From NCBI RefSeq assembly GCF_000495475.1, contig NZ_ASGZ01000055.1, forward strand, positions 1-32,421: a stretch of DNA of 32,421 nucleotides. Reading direction: 5' to 3'. A model generated the notes under the pieces. That model worked only from the letters and a program-made list of their open reading frames with translations. It was not told where the DNA came from and made no database searches. Made by a program: the position numbers and the translations under genes. This DNA is from Candidatus Halobonum tyrrellensis G22. GTDB lineage: Archaea; Halobacteriota; Halobacteria; Halobacteriales; Haloferacaceae. The first letter of the stretch is position 1, and each line of letters starts with the position of its first letter. Shown here piece after piece: positions 23,125 through 31,660 of this stretch.

Positions 23125-24960
23125 GTGACGGATCCCCCGCCAGCGGAGGTGGTCGCGGTGGGCGGTAGCCGTCTCGGACGACTCTGCGCGCTCGCGGTCG
23201 CCGCGCTCCTCCTCGCGAGTTCCGTCGCTCCCGTCGCGGCGGCCGCCCGGTCGCCCGCCGCGGACGCGACGACGCTCGCCTCCGACGGCGAGGCGATCTC
23301 GCTCGCCGCCGGTCCCGGACAGGTCGTCCGCGGCGAGTCGCCGCTCCCGCCGGGAACGACTCTCCGCGTGACCATCGAGGGCGGTGGGTCGGGAACGCCG
23401 CAGTTCGTCCGGGCGACCGAGACGGTGGTCGGGACGGACGGCGAGTTCGCCGCCGTGTTCGACCTGTCGACGGTCGACGCCGGCACGAGCGTCGAGGTGA
23501 GCGTCGCGTCCGACGGCGAGTCGCTCGCCACGGCACGGGGGGAGATCACCGAGTGTCGCGACGCCTGCGCGGCCCCGACACCCGAGTCGCCGACGGCGTC
23601 GCTCGACGCCCCGGACGGGACGGTGACCCGCGAGGCCGGTCCGGGTCGCGTCCTCGCGGGCGAGACGAACCTCCCGCCGGGGACGCCGCTCACAGTGCTG
23701 GTCGGATCGCGCGACGGCGGCGAGAACGGTACGACGACGCGGACGACCACGACGGCCGCCGGGACGTTCCGCGCGGTCGTCGACCTCTCGGACGCGCCGA
23801 CGGACGCACCGCTGCGGGTGACGGTCCGGTCCGACGGCACCGACCTGGCGACGAGCGACCTGACGGTCGACCCGTGCTCGGAGTCGTGTGACCGGCCGTC
23901 CGGGACCGAACCGGGGACCGACTCGGCCGACGAGGAACCGGTCGAACGGCGTGCGAACGTCGACGACCTGACCCTCTACGACGCACCGCAGGGCGAGGTC
24001 GTCCGGATTCCGGTGACGTTCGGCCCCTCGAACGGAACGCTCACCGTCGGCGGGGAGAACTTCACGTACGCGCTCCACCTCGCGCTCCACGACGGTGACG
24101 ACGACAACCGCGTCGTCGTCGCGTTCGACACGGCGAAGGTCGGCGCGGGGAGCGAAGCGGTTCGCGCCGTCGACGAGTCGGACTCCGTTCGCGTGCTGTC
24201 CGAGCGCGGGCAGTCGGACCGCTCCGTCCTCGACGAGGGCAGCTACCTCCTGACGCAGCGCCCGGGCGGTCTCGGCCCGGTCGAACACGGCACGCTCGTC
24301 GTGCGCGCCACCGACGCCGACCGGGACACGGCGGACGCCCCCGTCGAGCGGTTCGGGTTCCCGGTCGTCCGCGAGGACGGCGAGTACGACGGGTTCGACC
24401 CGGTTACGACCGCCATCGGGCAGCCCGCCCGCATCCCGTTCCGGACGGACGAAGTCGAGCGCCCCGTCGTCTTCGTCGGCGACCCGAACGAGGGGTTCTT
24501 CCTCCGCGCGGTCGTCGAGGACGGGAACGGTGACGAGCGGGTGACGCTCGTCCTCGACACCGCCGCGGCGGCCAACGGCTCGCACGAGTCGATCCTCACG
24601 ACCGCCGCCTCCGAGGACTCGGTCGACGTTCGGGCCGTCCACGGACGGCTGGAGGCGAAACGGTACTTCCTCCGCGGCTACGTCGCCACGGCGAACCAGA
24701 GTTCGCCCGATCAGTCGCCGGTAGTGGAGAACCTCGTCGTCCGGTCGAGCGGCCGTCTCGTCGTCGGCGAACGGGGGACGACGCCCACGGGGAGCGCGAA
24801 CGGCGGCGACGCCGTCACCACCGAACCGTCGGCACGGGTCGGGCCGTTCGGCCCGCTGTCGGGGTCGAACGGACCCGGACCGCTCCTGCTCGTGGCGGTC
24901 GGCGGCCTCCTCGCTGTCGGCGGCGTCGTCGTCCTGACCGGCGCGGTCGAGTGGGAGTAG
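23125..24960 (+). CDS. surface protein with duplicated BGTF-type and second-domain repeats and a C-terminal anchor
   Basis: The 611-aa protein is exported: a signal peptide ends near residue 41. Two similar beta-rich domains follow, residues ~57-148 and ~164-255, each with an AGPG(Q/R)V...LPPGT(P/T)L pattern and each ending in a CxxxC pair (C144/C148 and C251/C255). Two further related domains are at ~279-400 and ~420-540, sharing IPVTF/IPFRT, LALHDG/VVEDGNG and VVAFDTA/LVLDTA elements. A Ser/Thr/Gly linker leads to a hydrophobic anchor (584-606). Several N-x-S/T sites could be glycosylated (N201, N303, N312, N484, N524). I think it is a BGTF-type cell-surface protein, role unknown. A GTG at 23158 is an alternative start. 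Confidence 0.8.
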   Translation: MTDPPPAEVVAVGGSRLGRLCALAVAALLLASSVAPVAAAARSPAADATTLASDGEAISLAAGPGQVVRGESPLPPGTTLRVTIEGGGSGTPQFVRATETVVGTDGEFAAVFDLSTVDAGTSVEVSVASDGESLATARGEITECRDACAAPTPESPTASLDAPDGTVTREAGPGRVLAGETNLPPGTPLTVLVGSRDGGENGTTTRTTTTAAGTFRAVVDLSDAPTDAPLRVTVRSDGTDLATSDLTVDPCSESCDRPSGTEPGTDSADEEPVERRANVDDLTLYDAPQGEVVRIPVTFGPSNGTLTVGGENFTYALHLALHDGDDDNRVVVAFDTAKVGAGSEAVRAVDESDSVRVLSERGQSDRSVLDEGSYLLTQRPGGLGPVEHGTLVVRATDADRDTADAPVERFGFPVVREDGEYDGFDPVTTAIGQPARIPFRTDEVERPVVFVGDPNEGFFLRAVVEDGNGDERVTLVLDTAAAANGSHESILTTAASEDSVDVRAVHGRLEAKRYFLRGYVATANQSSPDQSPVVENLVVRSSGRLVVGERGTTPTGSANGGDAVTTEPSARVGPFGPLSGSNGPGPLLLVAVGGLLAVGGVVVLTGAVEWE

Positions 24961-25002
24961 ACGGACCGACGGTTCGCCGCCCGCCTCCGTCGTCCGCCGT
25001 CG

Positions 25003-25050
25003 ACTCTCCCCTCTTTCCACCTCTCGCTCGCCGCTTCTTCCCCCCCCTCG
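25003..25050 (+). terminator. pyrimidine-rich terminator tract after the surface-protein gene
   Basis: A nearly pure C/T stretch (CTCTCCCCTCTTTCC onward, with CTTCTTCCCCCCCC) starts about 40 nt after the stop. It probably ends this transcript; the rest of 24961-25237 holds nothing I can name. Confidence 0.4.
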
Positions 25051-25237
25051 TGCGTGGAACCGATCCCCAGTTCGTGCTCCGGACCGACCGTACGGACCCC
25101 CGGTACTCCGTCCGGGACGACGTTCGTCGCCGGTCAGGACCGAGGGCTATCGACGTCGTGGTGGCCGCTCTCGTCGGCGCCGGAGCCGGCCCGGACCGAC
25201 ATCGGTCGGCGATCCGAACGCCGCTACGCCGACGCGA

Positions 25238-25849
25238 CTACCGGTCGACGACGAGGAGCGCGGCCGCGAGAACGAGACACGCGAGCAGGAAGACGATGCC
25301 GGGTTCGAGGAGACCGAAGACGACCCACTCGAGGAGCGCGAGCGGGTCGGATCCGCCGCCCGGGTAGCTCAGCGGCGCGACGCCCGGCGCGGTCGGATCC
25401 GCCGGTGCGGCGAGTCGCTCGACGCCGACCTGCACGAGCACCGTCGCGCCGGCGAGGAGCGCACCCCCCGCGAGGAGGGTCGTGAGGTCGGCCCGAACGC
25501 GCCGCTCGCGGTCCGCGTCGCCCACGAGGACGAGCGGGTCGTTCGCGGGCGCGAACAGGCGCATCTCGGCGCCCTTCTCCGAGTAGACGGTTCCGACGGA
25601 CGAGACCAGCCCCGCCTCTTCGAGCCGTCCGAGATGCTGGTGGACGTTCTGCACCGAACTGTCGAGGTCCGCCGCGAGTTCCGAGGTGGTCGCTGGCTCC
25701 TCGAACAACCGTCTGACGATGTCGCGCCGCGTCTCGGTCCCCAGCGCGTCCAGCATCGCGTCCGCGTCGCCGTCGGCGAGACACACGACGCGCGCCTCCC
25801 CCGACTCCACCTCCGGCCGCGACTGGACCCGGTCGATGATCTCCGACAT
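25238..25849 (-). CDS. membrane-tethered ArsR-like winged-helix regulator
   Basis: The 203-aa protein has an N-terminal winged helix (residues ~30-100). MLDALGTETRRDIVRRLFEE and EPATTSELAADLDSSVQNVH place the helix-turn-helix, and GRLEEAGLVSSVGTVYSEKG forms the wing, as in ArsR/HTH_20 regulators. Two hydrophobic segments follow (~123-141 and ~178-201) around a short outside loop rich in P and G, so the DNA-binding domain would be tethered on the cytoplasmic side. I start it at the ATG at 25849. A TATA-like box lies 30-37 nt upstream and a palindrome just beyond it. It is 131 nt downstream of the protease gene on the same strand, which suggests a functional pair; the ligand or signal is unknown. 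Confidence 0.85.
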   Translation of the reverse strand: MSEIIDRVQSRPEVESGEARVVCLADGDADAMLDALGTETRRDIVRRLFEEPATTSELAADLDSSVQNVHQHLGRLEEAGLVSSVGTVYSEKGAEMRLFAPANDPLVLVGDADRERRVRADLTTLLAGGALLAGATVLVQVGVERLAAPADPTAPGVAPLSYPGGGSDPLALLEWVVFGLLEPGIVFLLACLVLAAALLVVDR

Positions 25850-25878
25850 CTCTAGCTCGCTACCGAGACGACCGACTC

Positions 25879-25913
25879 GTAAATCTCTATCCGTGAGTAA
25901 ACTGCGGAGTTTA
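25879..25913 (-). promoter_or_regulatory. regulator promoter with a TAAACT-N4-AGTTTA palindrome
   Basis: On the minus strand a TATA-like AGATTTAC (25879-25886) lies about 33 nt before the ATG. Just upstream, 25898-25913 is a palindrome of two 6-bp arms, TAAACT and AGTTTA, separated by 4 bp. This spacing fits binding of a dimeric winged-helix protein, perhaps the regulator itself. Confidence 0.45.
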
Positions 25914-25980
25914 GCCGACCGCGGTTCGACAGCCGACTCCGGAAGTGGGCCCCGTCTCCCCCGCCGAGACACACCGGCGT

Positions 25981-27282
25981 TCACCCGCCGGCGCTCACGT
26001 TCCCGGCGCGTCGAACGACGGTTATCGGGTCCAGCCGCCCGCTCCCCGTGACCGGGTCGACGCCGTCCGGACCGGTCTCGACGGCCGTCGACTCCACCAC
26101 CGCCTCCACCCGTCGCGGCGTCAGCACGGGGTTCGCGTCCAGTACCAGTGCGACCACGCCCGCGGCGTAGGCGGCGGCGGCCGACGTGCCGACGAACCGG
26201 TCCGCACGCGCCGGGAGGTGGAACCCGCTGGGGGCGACTACGTCCACCCCGGGGCGGTCGTCGACGGGACCGACGCTGCTGAACGGTTCGAGCCGTCCGG
26301 TTCGCCGGTCGACGGCCCCGACGGTGAGCGCGCGCCTGGCCGTCGCCGGCGCGACGACGCTCCCGGACTGCGTGATGTACTGGAGCCGGTGGGTCGGCGA
26401 GACCAGTTCGAGCGGAACGCCGTCGAGGTCCGCGGGGCCGGTTATCTCGACGTAGTAGCTGCCGCCGGGGTCGACCCGCTCGGAGAGCCAGACGTTCGGC
26501 GTCTCGTCGCGGCGGTAGGGGCGCGACTGCGCCACGAGCGTCGCGCGGTCGCCCCGCGACCGGTAGAGGCTCACGGTGACGTTCGCTCGCTGGCTCCGGT
26601 TCACCCGTGACCAGCGGAGCCAGACGGAGACGCGCCCGGTCGACCCGTTCAGGAGGTAGCTGCGGCTCCCGCCGGCGAACCGGTGGACGCCGTCGTCGTC
26701 CGGGTCGAATCGGCCCGCCCAGTGACCGGACCGAGTGTTACCGGCCGCCGTGACGACGGTGACGCCGGCCTCGGCCGCCGCGGTCACGACGGCGGCGACC
26801 CGACTCGACCCGTCGCCGCGCCGCCCGTAGAACGCCACCGGGACGAGCAGCACGTCGACGTCGTTCCGGACGAGCCACTCGACGGCGCGCTCGAACTCCC
26901 CCGGCGTCGAGAACGACGCCAGATACAGGCTCGCCCCGGGGGCGAGGCGGTGGACCGTCTCGGCCGCCGCCGCCCCGTGTCTCCCGCCGGGTCGCTCCCC
27001 GACCGCCGCCTTCCCGAACCGTCGGCGGGCCGAGACGGCACCCTGGACCCTGTCGGACGGGAGCGCGAACCCGGTCGCGTCGACGATGCCGACCCTGACG
27101 CCCTCGCCGGTCAGCCCGGCGTCGTGGAGCGGGTCGACGCCGCCGACGCCCGTCGGCTCCGCAGCCTCCTCGTCGGCGACGACGGCGAGCGGGTCGGGGG
27201 GTGCACTCCGTATCGCGACGCCCGAGATGGCAGCGAGGACGACCGCGACGAGGACGACGACCACCGGTAGACGGCTCCGCAT
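25981..27282 (-). CDS. membrane-anchored subtilisin-like serine protease (S8 family)
   Basis: The 433-aa protein has an N-terminal hydrophobic segment (residues 6-24) that is a signal peptide or anchor, then an S8 domain. The catalytic Asp is D68 in RVGIVDATGF, the His is H102 in GGRHGAAAAE, the oxyanion Asn is N182 in TAAGN, and the Ser is S367 in VGTSAAAAYAAG. The Ser motif is atypical: the usual GTSMAxPHVAG has lost its Met, Pro and His. A beta-rich insert of ~110 residues (193-300, with NVTVSLY and SYYVEITG) sits between N182 and the serine, resembling a PPC or jelly-roll domain. An extracellular protease is likely; the targets are unknown. I use the ATG at 27282; the regulator gene follows. 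Confidence 0.85.
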   Translation of the reverse strand: MRSRLPVVVVLVAVVLAAISGVAIRSAPPDPLAVVADEEAAEPTGVGGVDPLHDAGLTGEGVRVGIVDATGFALPSDRVQGAVSARRRFGKAAVGERPGGRHGAAAAETVHRLAPGASLYLASFSTPGEFERAVEWLVRNDVDVLLVPVAFYGRRGDGSSRVAAVVTAAAEAGVTVVTAAGNTRSGHWAGRFDPDDDGVHRFAGGSRSYLLNGSTGRVSVWLRWSRVNRSQRANVTVSLYRSRGDRATLVAQSRPYRRDETPNVWLSERVDPGGSYYVEITGPADLDGVPLELVSPTHRLQYITQSGSVVAPATARRALTVGAVDRRTGRLEPFSSVGPVDDRPGVDVVAPSGFHLPARADRFVGTSAAAAYAAGVVALVLDANPVLTPRRVEAVVESTAVETGPDGVDPVTGSGRLDPITVVRRAGNVSAGG

Positions 27283-27316
27283 TGTCGAGTACTCGCGTAG
27301 CTGCGTCTCCGGGGAT

Positions 27317-27324
27317 GATAAATC
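27317..27324 (-). promoter_or_regulatory. TATA-like box for the protease gene
   Basis: The minus strand reads GATTTATC, about 38 nt before the ATG at 27282, giving a leader of about 10 nt. Confidence 0.5.
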
Positions 27325-27403
27325 GGCCTCTCTCGTCCCGACGCCCGACGCACGACCGCTCACGTTCGCCGTCCGCCGCACGGGGGACGGTCGACACCAA
27401 CCA

Positions 27404-27412
27404 CCGTTATGC
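27404..27412 (+). promoter_or_regulatory. TATA-like box for the ATP-grasp gene
   Basis: CCGTTATGC is centred 30 nt before the GTG at 27438. It is one of two divergent promoters in the 155-nt gap with the protease gene. Confidence 0.45.
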
Positions 27413-27437
27413 CGCCCGCCGCCCACCCACCCACGTC

Positions 27438-28331
27438 GTGCCCACCGCCGACCCCGACCTCAGACTCGCGGTCACCACCGACGCGGAGACGTTCGAGCGC
27501 CTACGCGGCCTCCTCCCGGACCGCGGCATCGCCGTCGAGTACGTCCAGCCCGACGAGCGGGTTCACCCCCTGACCGCGGGCGCGGGCGACGCCGGACTCC
27601 CGGACGCGGACGTCGGCTGGGTGTACCCCTCGCGGCTGATGGAGGGGGCGGTGGTCGACGCCCGCCTCGGCGTGCCGTGGGTCAACGGCCGCGACGTGGT
27701 GCTCGCCTCGCGCAACAAAGCCGGGGTGATCGCGCGACTCGCCGACGCGGGCGTGTCGGTGCCCGACACCGCGATGGTGTCGAACCCCGCCGACGAGGCG
27801 GAGGTGCTCGCGGCGGCCGAGCGGGTGGGCTACCCGCTGGTGGTCAAGCCCAACTCCACCACCCGCGGGGTCGGTATCGCCTCCGTCTCCGACCCCGACT
27901 CGCTGCTCGGCGTGACCGACTACCTCGACTTGGTCCACGACTACCGCGCGACCGGCGACAAGTCGTACCTGCTCCAGGAGTTCCTCCCCGACGCGCGCGA
28001 CTACCGGGTGATGGTGCTCGACGGGTCGTACGCGGGCGCGGTCGAGCGCCGACTCCCCGACGCCGAACGCGCGGCGGGGCGGTGGAAACACAACGTCCAC
28101 CGCGGGGCGGTCGCCGAACGGGTCGACCCGCCGGCCGAGGCGCGCGCGACGGCCGAGCGCGCGGCGGCGACGCTCGACGCGCCGCTTCTGGGCGTGGACC
28201 TGCTGGTCTCGGAGGGTCGGCTCGTGGTGTCGGAGACGAACGCGCGGCCGACGGTCGACGCGGCCGAGAAGTACGAACCCGGGTTCCTCGACGGCCTCGA
28301 AGCGCTCGTGCGGCGGACCGCGGCGGAGTGA
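27438..28331 (+). CDS. RimK/LysX-type ATP-grasp ligase
   Basis: The 297-aa protein is an ATP-grasp enzyme, which joins a carboxylate to an amine using ATP through an acyl-phosphate. Expected features are present: the lysine-bearing strand YPLVVKPNSTTRGVGIA near residues 132-148, LLQEFLPDARDYRVMVLDG (178-196) at the ATP hinge, KHNVHRGA near 217-224, and the magnesium-binding VSETNARP (264-271). The order and the R-W-K-x-N motif match the RimK/LysX/tetrahydromethanopterin-glutamate ligase group, so an amino-acid ligase is likely, substrate unknown. The GTG start leaves only a short N-terminal strand. It diverges from the protease gene and is tail-to-tail with hsp20. Confidence 0.87.
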   Translation: MPTADPDLRLAVTTDAETFERLRGLLPDRGIAVEYVQPDERVHPLTAGAGDAGLPDADVGWVYPSRLMEGAVVDARLGVPWVNGRDVVLASRNKAGVIARLADAGVSVPDTAMVSNPADEAEVLAAAERVGYPLVVKPNSTTRGVGIASVSDPDSLLGVTDYLDLVHDYRATGDKSYLLQEFLPDARDYRVMVLDGSYAGAVERRLPDAERAAGRWKHNVHRGAVAERVDPPAEARATAERAAATLDAPLLGVDLLVSEGRLVVSETNARPTVDAAEKYEPGFLDGLEALVRRTAAE

Positions 28332-28397
28332 GCGGCCGTCGCTCGGGGGGACGGACGCGCCCGAACGCCCACGGCCGCGGATCGGGACGCCGTGACG

Positions 28398-28769
28398 CTA
28401 CTCCACGTCGATGCCGGCGGAGGGTTCCGCGCGGTCGAACGTGACCTCGAGTACGCCGTTGTTGAACGTCGCGTTCGCGGAGTGTTCGTCGACGTGGACG
28501 GGGAGTCGGACCCGTTCGTCGTACTGACGGCCGCCGCCGGCCGCCGAGACGGTCAGCGTCGTGCCGTCGCACTTGAGGTCGACGCCCTCCTTCTCGATAC
28601 CGGGGAGGTCGGCGACCACGCGCACCGACCCGTCCCCCTCGAAGACGGAGACGTGCGTCTCGGAGGCGAACCCGGTGTCGCCGCCGGCGCCCGCCCCCGT
28701 CATCTCGTTCATCATCCGTTCGATCTCGTCGAAGATGTCGCCGAACGGGTCGTCGCGCTCGTCCCGCAT
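28398..28769 (-). CDS. hsp20: Hsp20-family small heat-shock protein
   Basis: The 123-aa protein is a small heat-shock chaperone that binds unfolding proteins without ATP. A short N-terminal region rich in D, E and M (GDIFDEIERMMNEMTGAG) leads to the alpha-crystallin domain, which has VFEGDGSVRVVADLPGIEKE and the strand DLKCDGTTLTVSA, ending with the NNGVLEVTFDRA segment. The C-terminal I-x-I motif that mediates oligomer assembly is not obvious. I use the ATG at 28769; a TTAT box lies about 31 nt upstream. It diverges from the glyceraldehyde-3-phosphate dehydrogenase gene. Confidence 0.93.
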   Translation of the reverse strand: MRDERDDPFGDIFDEIERMMNEMTGAGAGGDTGFASETHVSVFEGDGSVRVVADLPGIEKEGVDLKCDGTTLTVSAAGGGRQYDERVRLPVHVDEHSANATFNNGVLEVTFDRAEPSAGIDVE

Positions 28770-28794
28770 GTACACTCGATCGTGTTCGTTTGAG

Positions 28795-28805
28795 CGGATA
28801 AGCCT
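28795..28805 (-). promoter_or_regulatory. hsp20 promoter (TATA-like box)
   Basis: The minus strand reads AGGCTTATCCG, about 31 nt before the ATG at 28769, preceded by a purine-rich GGGGAGA that could be the BRE. Confidence 0.5.
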
Positions 28806-28923
28806 TCTCCCCCCGGCATGCGGTGGCACACACGCCGGCCGCGCCGCTCGTGAGTTCACGTGCCCCCGCCCCGCCGTGTCGGGTTCGCGGGCGGCGTGCG
28901 CGTCGCGCGCGCCGACCCGAGGA

Positions 28924-28931
28924 AGTTAAGT
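28924..28931 (+). promoter_or_regulatory. gap promoter (TATA-like box)
   Basis: AGTTAAGT is centred 27 nt before the ATG at 28955, with a purine-rich CGAGGA upstream. It fits a leaderless transcript. Confidence 0.6.
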
Positions 28932-28954
28932 CCACACGCGCTCCGAATCCGCAT

Positions 28955-30004
28955 ATGAGTAAATCGTACCTTGCGGCGGGACCGGACGCGGAGGAGCCGG
29001 TTCGCGTGGGACTCAACGGCTTCGGTCGCATCGGGCGGAACCTGTTCCGCGCGGTGCTGGAGGACCCCCGTGTCGAACTCGTCGGGATCAACGACGTGAT
29101 GGACGCCGAGGAGATGCGCTACCTCGCGTCGTACGACACCGTGATGGGTCGGCTCGACGGCGTCGAGTACGACGCAGACGCGGGCGAACTCGCGGTGGGC
29201 GGGACGTCGGTGCCCCTCCTCGACGTACAGGACCCCGCGGACCTCCCGTGGGACGAGTACGACGTCGACGTGGCGCTGGAGTGTACGGGCGTGTTCCGCA
29301 CGCGCGCGGACGCCGAACGGCACGTCGAGGCGGGCGCGGACACGGTGGTCATCTCCGCGCCGCCGAAGGGGGACGAGCCGGTGAAACAGCTGGTGTACGG
29401 CGTCAACCACGACGAGTACGACGGCGAGACCGTGGTGTCGAACGCGTCGTGTACCACCAACTCGGTGACGCCGGTGGCGAAGGTGCTCGACGAGGAGTTC
29501 GGCATCGAACACGGCCTGCTCACGACGGTCCACGCGTACACGGGGAGTCAGAACCTCGTCGACGGGCCGAAGGCCAAGACCCGCCGCGGCCGCGCGGCCG
29601 CCGAGAACATCGTCCCCACCTCGACGGGCGCGGCGCAGGCGGCGACGCGGATCCTCCCGCAGTTGGAGGGGAAACTCGACGGGATGGCGATGCGCGTTCC
29701 CGTCCCGAACGGTTCGATCACCGAACTCGTCGTCGACCTCGAGTCGTCGCCCGACGCCGAGGCGATCAACGACGCGTTCCGCGCGGCCGCCGACGACGGA
29801 CCGCTCGCGGGCGTGCTCGGCTACACCGACGACGAAGTGGTCTCCAGCGACATCGTGGGGCTGCCGTTCTCGTCGTACGTCGACCTGAACTCGACCAACA
29901 CCGTCGGCGACGACGGCCTGGCGAAGATCCTCACCTGGTACGACAACGAGTACGGCTTCTCGTGCCGGATGCTCGACATGGCGGCGTTCGTCGACGGCTA
30001 CTGA
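28955..30004 (+). CDS. gap: glyceraldehyde-3-phosphate dehydrogenase, type I
   Basis: The 349-aa enzyme converts glyceraldehyde 3-phosphate, NAD(P)+ and phosphate to 1,3-bisphosphoglycerate. It is the bacterial-type (class I) enzyme. The Rossmann motif is VGLNGFGRIGRNLFRA (residues 18-33), the catalytic cysteine is C166 in VSNASCTTNS, and the catalytic His is H193 in TTVHAYTGSQN. D47 after GIN suggests preference for NAD+. The C-terminal SWYDNE-type motif reads TWYDNEYGFS. The start is the ATG at 28955, with the 12 or so residues before VRVGLNG being a small haloarchaeal extension. No phosphoglycerate kinase gene is in the window. gcvT follows after 46 nt but has its own promoter. Confidence 0.96.
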   Translation: MSKSYLAAGPDAEEPVRVGLNGFGRIGRNLFRAVLEDPRVELVGINDVMDAEEMRYLASYDTVMGRLDGVEYDADAGELAVGGTSVPLLDVQDPADLPWDEYDVDVALECTGVFRTRADAERHVEAGADTVVISAPPKGDEPVKQLVYGVNHDEYDGETVVSNASCTTNSVTPVAKVLDEEFGIEHGLLTTVHAYTGSQNLVDGPKAKTRRGRAAAENIVPTSTGAAQAATRILPQLEGKLDGMAMRVPVPNGSITELVVDLESSPDAEAINDAFRAAADDGPLAGVLGYTDDEVVSSDIVGLPFSSYVDLNSTNTVGDDGLAKILTWYDNEYGFSCRMLDMAAFVDGY

Positions 30005-30021
30005 CCGCCGCAAGGACAAGA

Positions 30022-30029
30022 CATTACTT
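30022..30029 (+). promoter_or_regulatory. gcvT promoter (TATA-like box)
   Basis: CATTACTT is centred 25-26 nt before the ATG at 30051, in the gap after gap. gcvT and gcvH probably form one leaderless unit from here. Confidence 0.55.
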
Positions 30030-30050
30030 CCGGCCCGCAGACGCGGGGGT

Positions 30051-31223
30051 ATGGCCCTACGGAAGCCGCCGTTGCGGGAGGTTCACGCCGACCGCGGCGC
30101 GAAGTTCACCGAGTTCGGCGGGTGGGACATGCCCGTGGAGTTCGACTCCATCCGGGCCGAACACGAGGCCGTCCGCGGGGCGGCCGGGGTGTTCGACGTC
30201 TCGCACATGGGCGAGATAGCGGTCGTCGGGCCCGACGCGACCGCGCTGACCCAGCGGCTCACCACCAACGACGTGACGCGGCTCGACCCCGGCGAGTCGC
30301 AGTACTCGGCGCTCACCCGCGAGGACGGCGTGATGCTCGACGACACCGTGGTGTACCGGCTGCCCGCCGACCGGCCGGCGGGCGTCATCGGCGGCGAGCG
30401 GTCGGTCGGCGCTCCCGGCGGGTCCGACGCGGGCGGCGCGAGCGACGCGCCGGCCGACGACGCCTACCTGTTCGTCCCGAACGCGGGCCACGACGAGGGG
30501 ACCCACGAGCGGTGGGTCGCCCACCGCGACGAGTGGGACCTCGACGCCGAGGTGCGCAACGTGACCGACGACTGGGCGATGTTCGCGATCCAGGGTCCCG
30601 ACGCGCCCGGCCTCGTCGACGCGGCCGCCGACGGCGACGTACTCGGTCTCGACCGGTTCGCGGCGTCGTTCCTCGACGTGGCCGGCGTCGAGTGTTGGGT
30701 CGCCCGGACGGGGTACACCGGCGAGGACGGCTTCGAACTCCTCTGCCCGTGGGGCGACGCCGAGACGGTGTGGGCGGCGTTCGCCGACGACTGCCAGCCG
30801 TGCGGGCTGGGCGCGCGCGACACGCTCCGCATCGAGGAGGGGTTCCTCCTCTCTGGGCAGGACTTCCACCCCGACGAGGAGCCGCACACGCCCTACGAGG
30901 CGGATATCGGCTTCGTGGTCGCGCTCGACACCGAGTTCGTGGGCCGCGATGCGCTCGCGGACCAGGACGCGGCGGGCGTCGACGAGCGGTTCGTCGGCTT
31001 GGAACTGCTCGACCGGGGCGTCCCGCGGCACGGCTACGACGTGACCGACCACGACGGCCACGTCGTCGGCAGCGTGACCAGCGGCACGATGAGTCCCAGC
31101 CTCGATAAACCGATCGCGCTGGGCTACCTCCCGACGGACCTGACCGACCCCGGGACGCACGTCAGCGTCGTGGTCCGCGGCCAGGACAAGCGCGCGAAGG
31201 TCGTCCAGCCCCCGTTCAACTGA
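30051..31223 (+). CDS. gcvT: glycine cleavage system T protein (aminomethyltransferase)
   Basis: The 390-aa T protein takes the aminomethyl group from the lipoyl arm of H protein and makes methylene-tetrahydropterin and ammonia. Conserved features are [20 protein letters not shown] near the start, [11 protein letters not shown], the catalytic aspartate region [12 protein letters not shown] (D97), [14 protein letters not shown], and the C-terminal GYVTS-like [14 protein letters not shown]. An odd feature is a stretch of ~30 residues at about 108-137 ([20 protein letters not shown]) that is Gly/Ser/Ala/Asp-rich and breaks the usual strand order; it is probably a flexible loop insertion. gcvH follows 25 nt later. 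Confidence 0.95.
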   Translation: MALRKPPLREVHADRGAKFTEFGGWDMPVEFDSIRAEHEAVRGAAGVFDVSHMGEIAVVGPDATALTQRLTTNDVTRLDPGESQYSALTREDGVMLDDTVVYRLPADRPAGVIGGERSVGAPGGSDAGGASDAPADDAYLFVPNAGHDEGTHERWVAHRDEWDLDAEVRNVTDDWAMFAIQGPDAPGLVDAAADGDVLGLDRFAASFLDVAGVECWVARTGYTGEDGFELLCPWGDAETVWAAFADDCQPCGLGARDTLRIEEGFLLSGQDFHPDEEPHTPYEADIGFVVALDTEFVGRDALADQDAAGVDERFVGLELLDRGVPRHGYDVTDHDGHVVGSVTSGTMSPSLDKPIALGYLPTDLTDPGTHVSVVVRGQDKRAKVVQPPFN

Positions 31224-31248
31224 ACCCTCCGACCGTTCCACAGCACCA

Positions 31249-31626
31249 ATGAGCTTCGACGTACCCGACGACAACCGCTACCGCGAATCGCACGAGTGGG
31301 TCTCGACCGAACCGCCGCACCGCGTCGGCATCACCGAGTTCGCGCAGGACGAACTCGGCGACGTGGTGTTCGTCGAACTCCCCGACGTGGGCGACACCGT
31401 CGCCGCGGGCGAGGAGTTCGGCGTCGTGGAGTCGATCAAGGCGGTGTCGGACCTCTACGCGCCCGTCTCGGGCGAGGTGACCGCCGTCAACGACGACCTG
31501 TTCGACGCGCCGGAACTCGTCAACGACGACCCGTTCGGCGACGGCTGGATGCTCGAAGTCGAGCCTAGCGACGACGGGTTCGACGCACTCCTCTCGCCCG
31601 AGGAGTACCGCGACCAGACGGCGTAG
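31249..31626 (+). CDS. gcvH: glycine cleavage system H protein
   Basis: The 125-aa H protein is the lipoylated carrier of the glycine cleavage system, shuttling the aminomethyl group between P, T and L proteins. The lipoyl lysine is K64 in [20 protein letters not shown], with [20 protein letters not shown] upstream and the C-terminal [11 protein letters not shown] typical of the family. The ATG start is 25 nt after gcvT, so the two are likely co-transcribed. The P-protein genes, which often follow in haloarchaea, are not in this window; what comes next is gene-poor DNA. Confidence 0.96.
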   Translation: MSFDVPDDNRYRESHEWVSTEPPHRVGITEFAQDELGDVVFVELPDVGDTVAAGEEFGVVESIKAVSDLYAPVSGEVTAVNDDLFDAPELVNDDPFGDGWMLEVEPSDDGFDALLSPEEYRDQTA

Positions 31627-31660
31627 GTGTCCGGCGTGACCGGATAGTTCGACGCCCGAT

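Noticed and set aside
22873-25020. 715-codon open frame antisense to the surface-protein gene
   Set aside because: Its composition (R, V, D, G-rich) is that of an antisense shadow. The plus strand has a signal peptide, domain repeats and an anchor.
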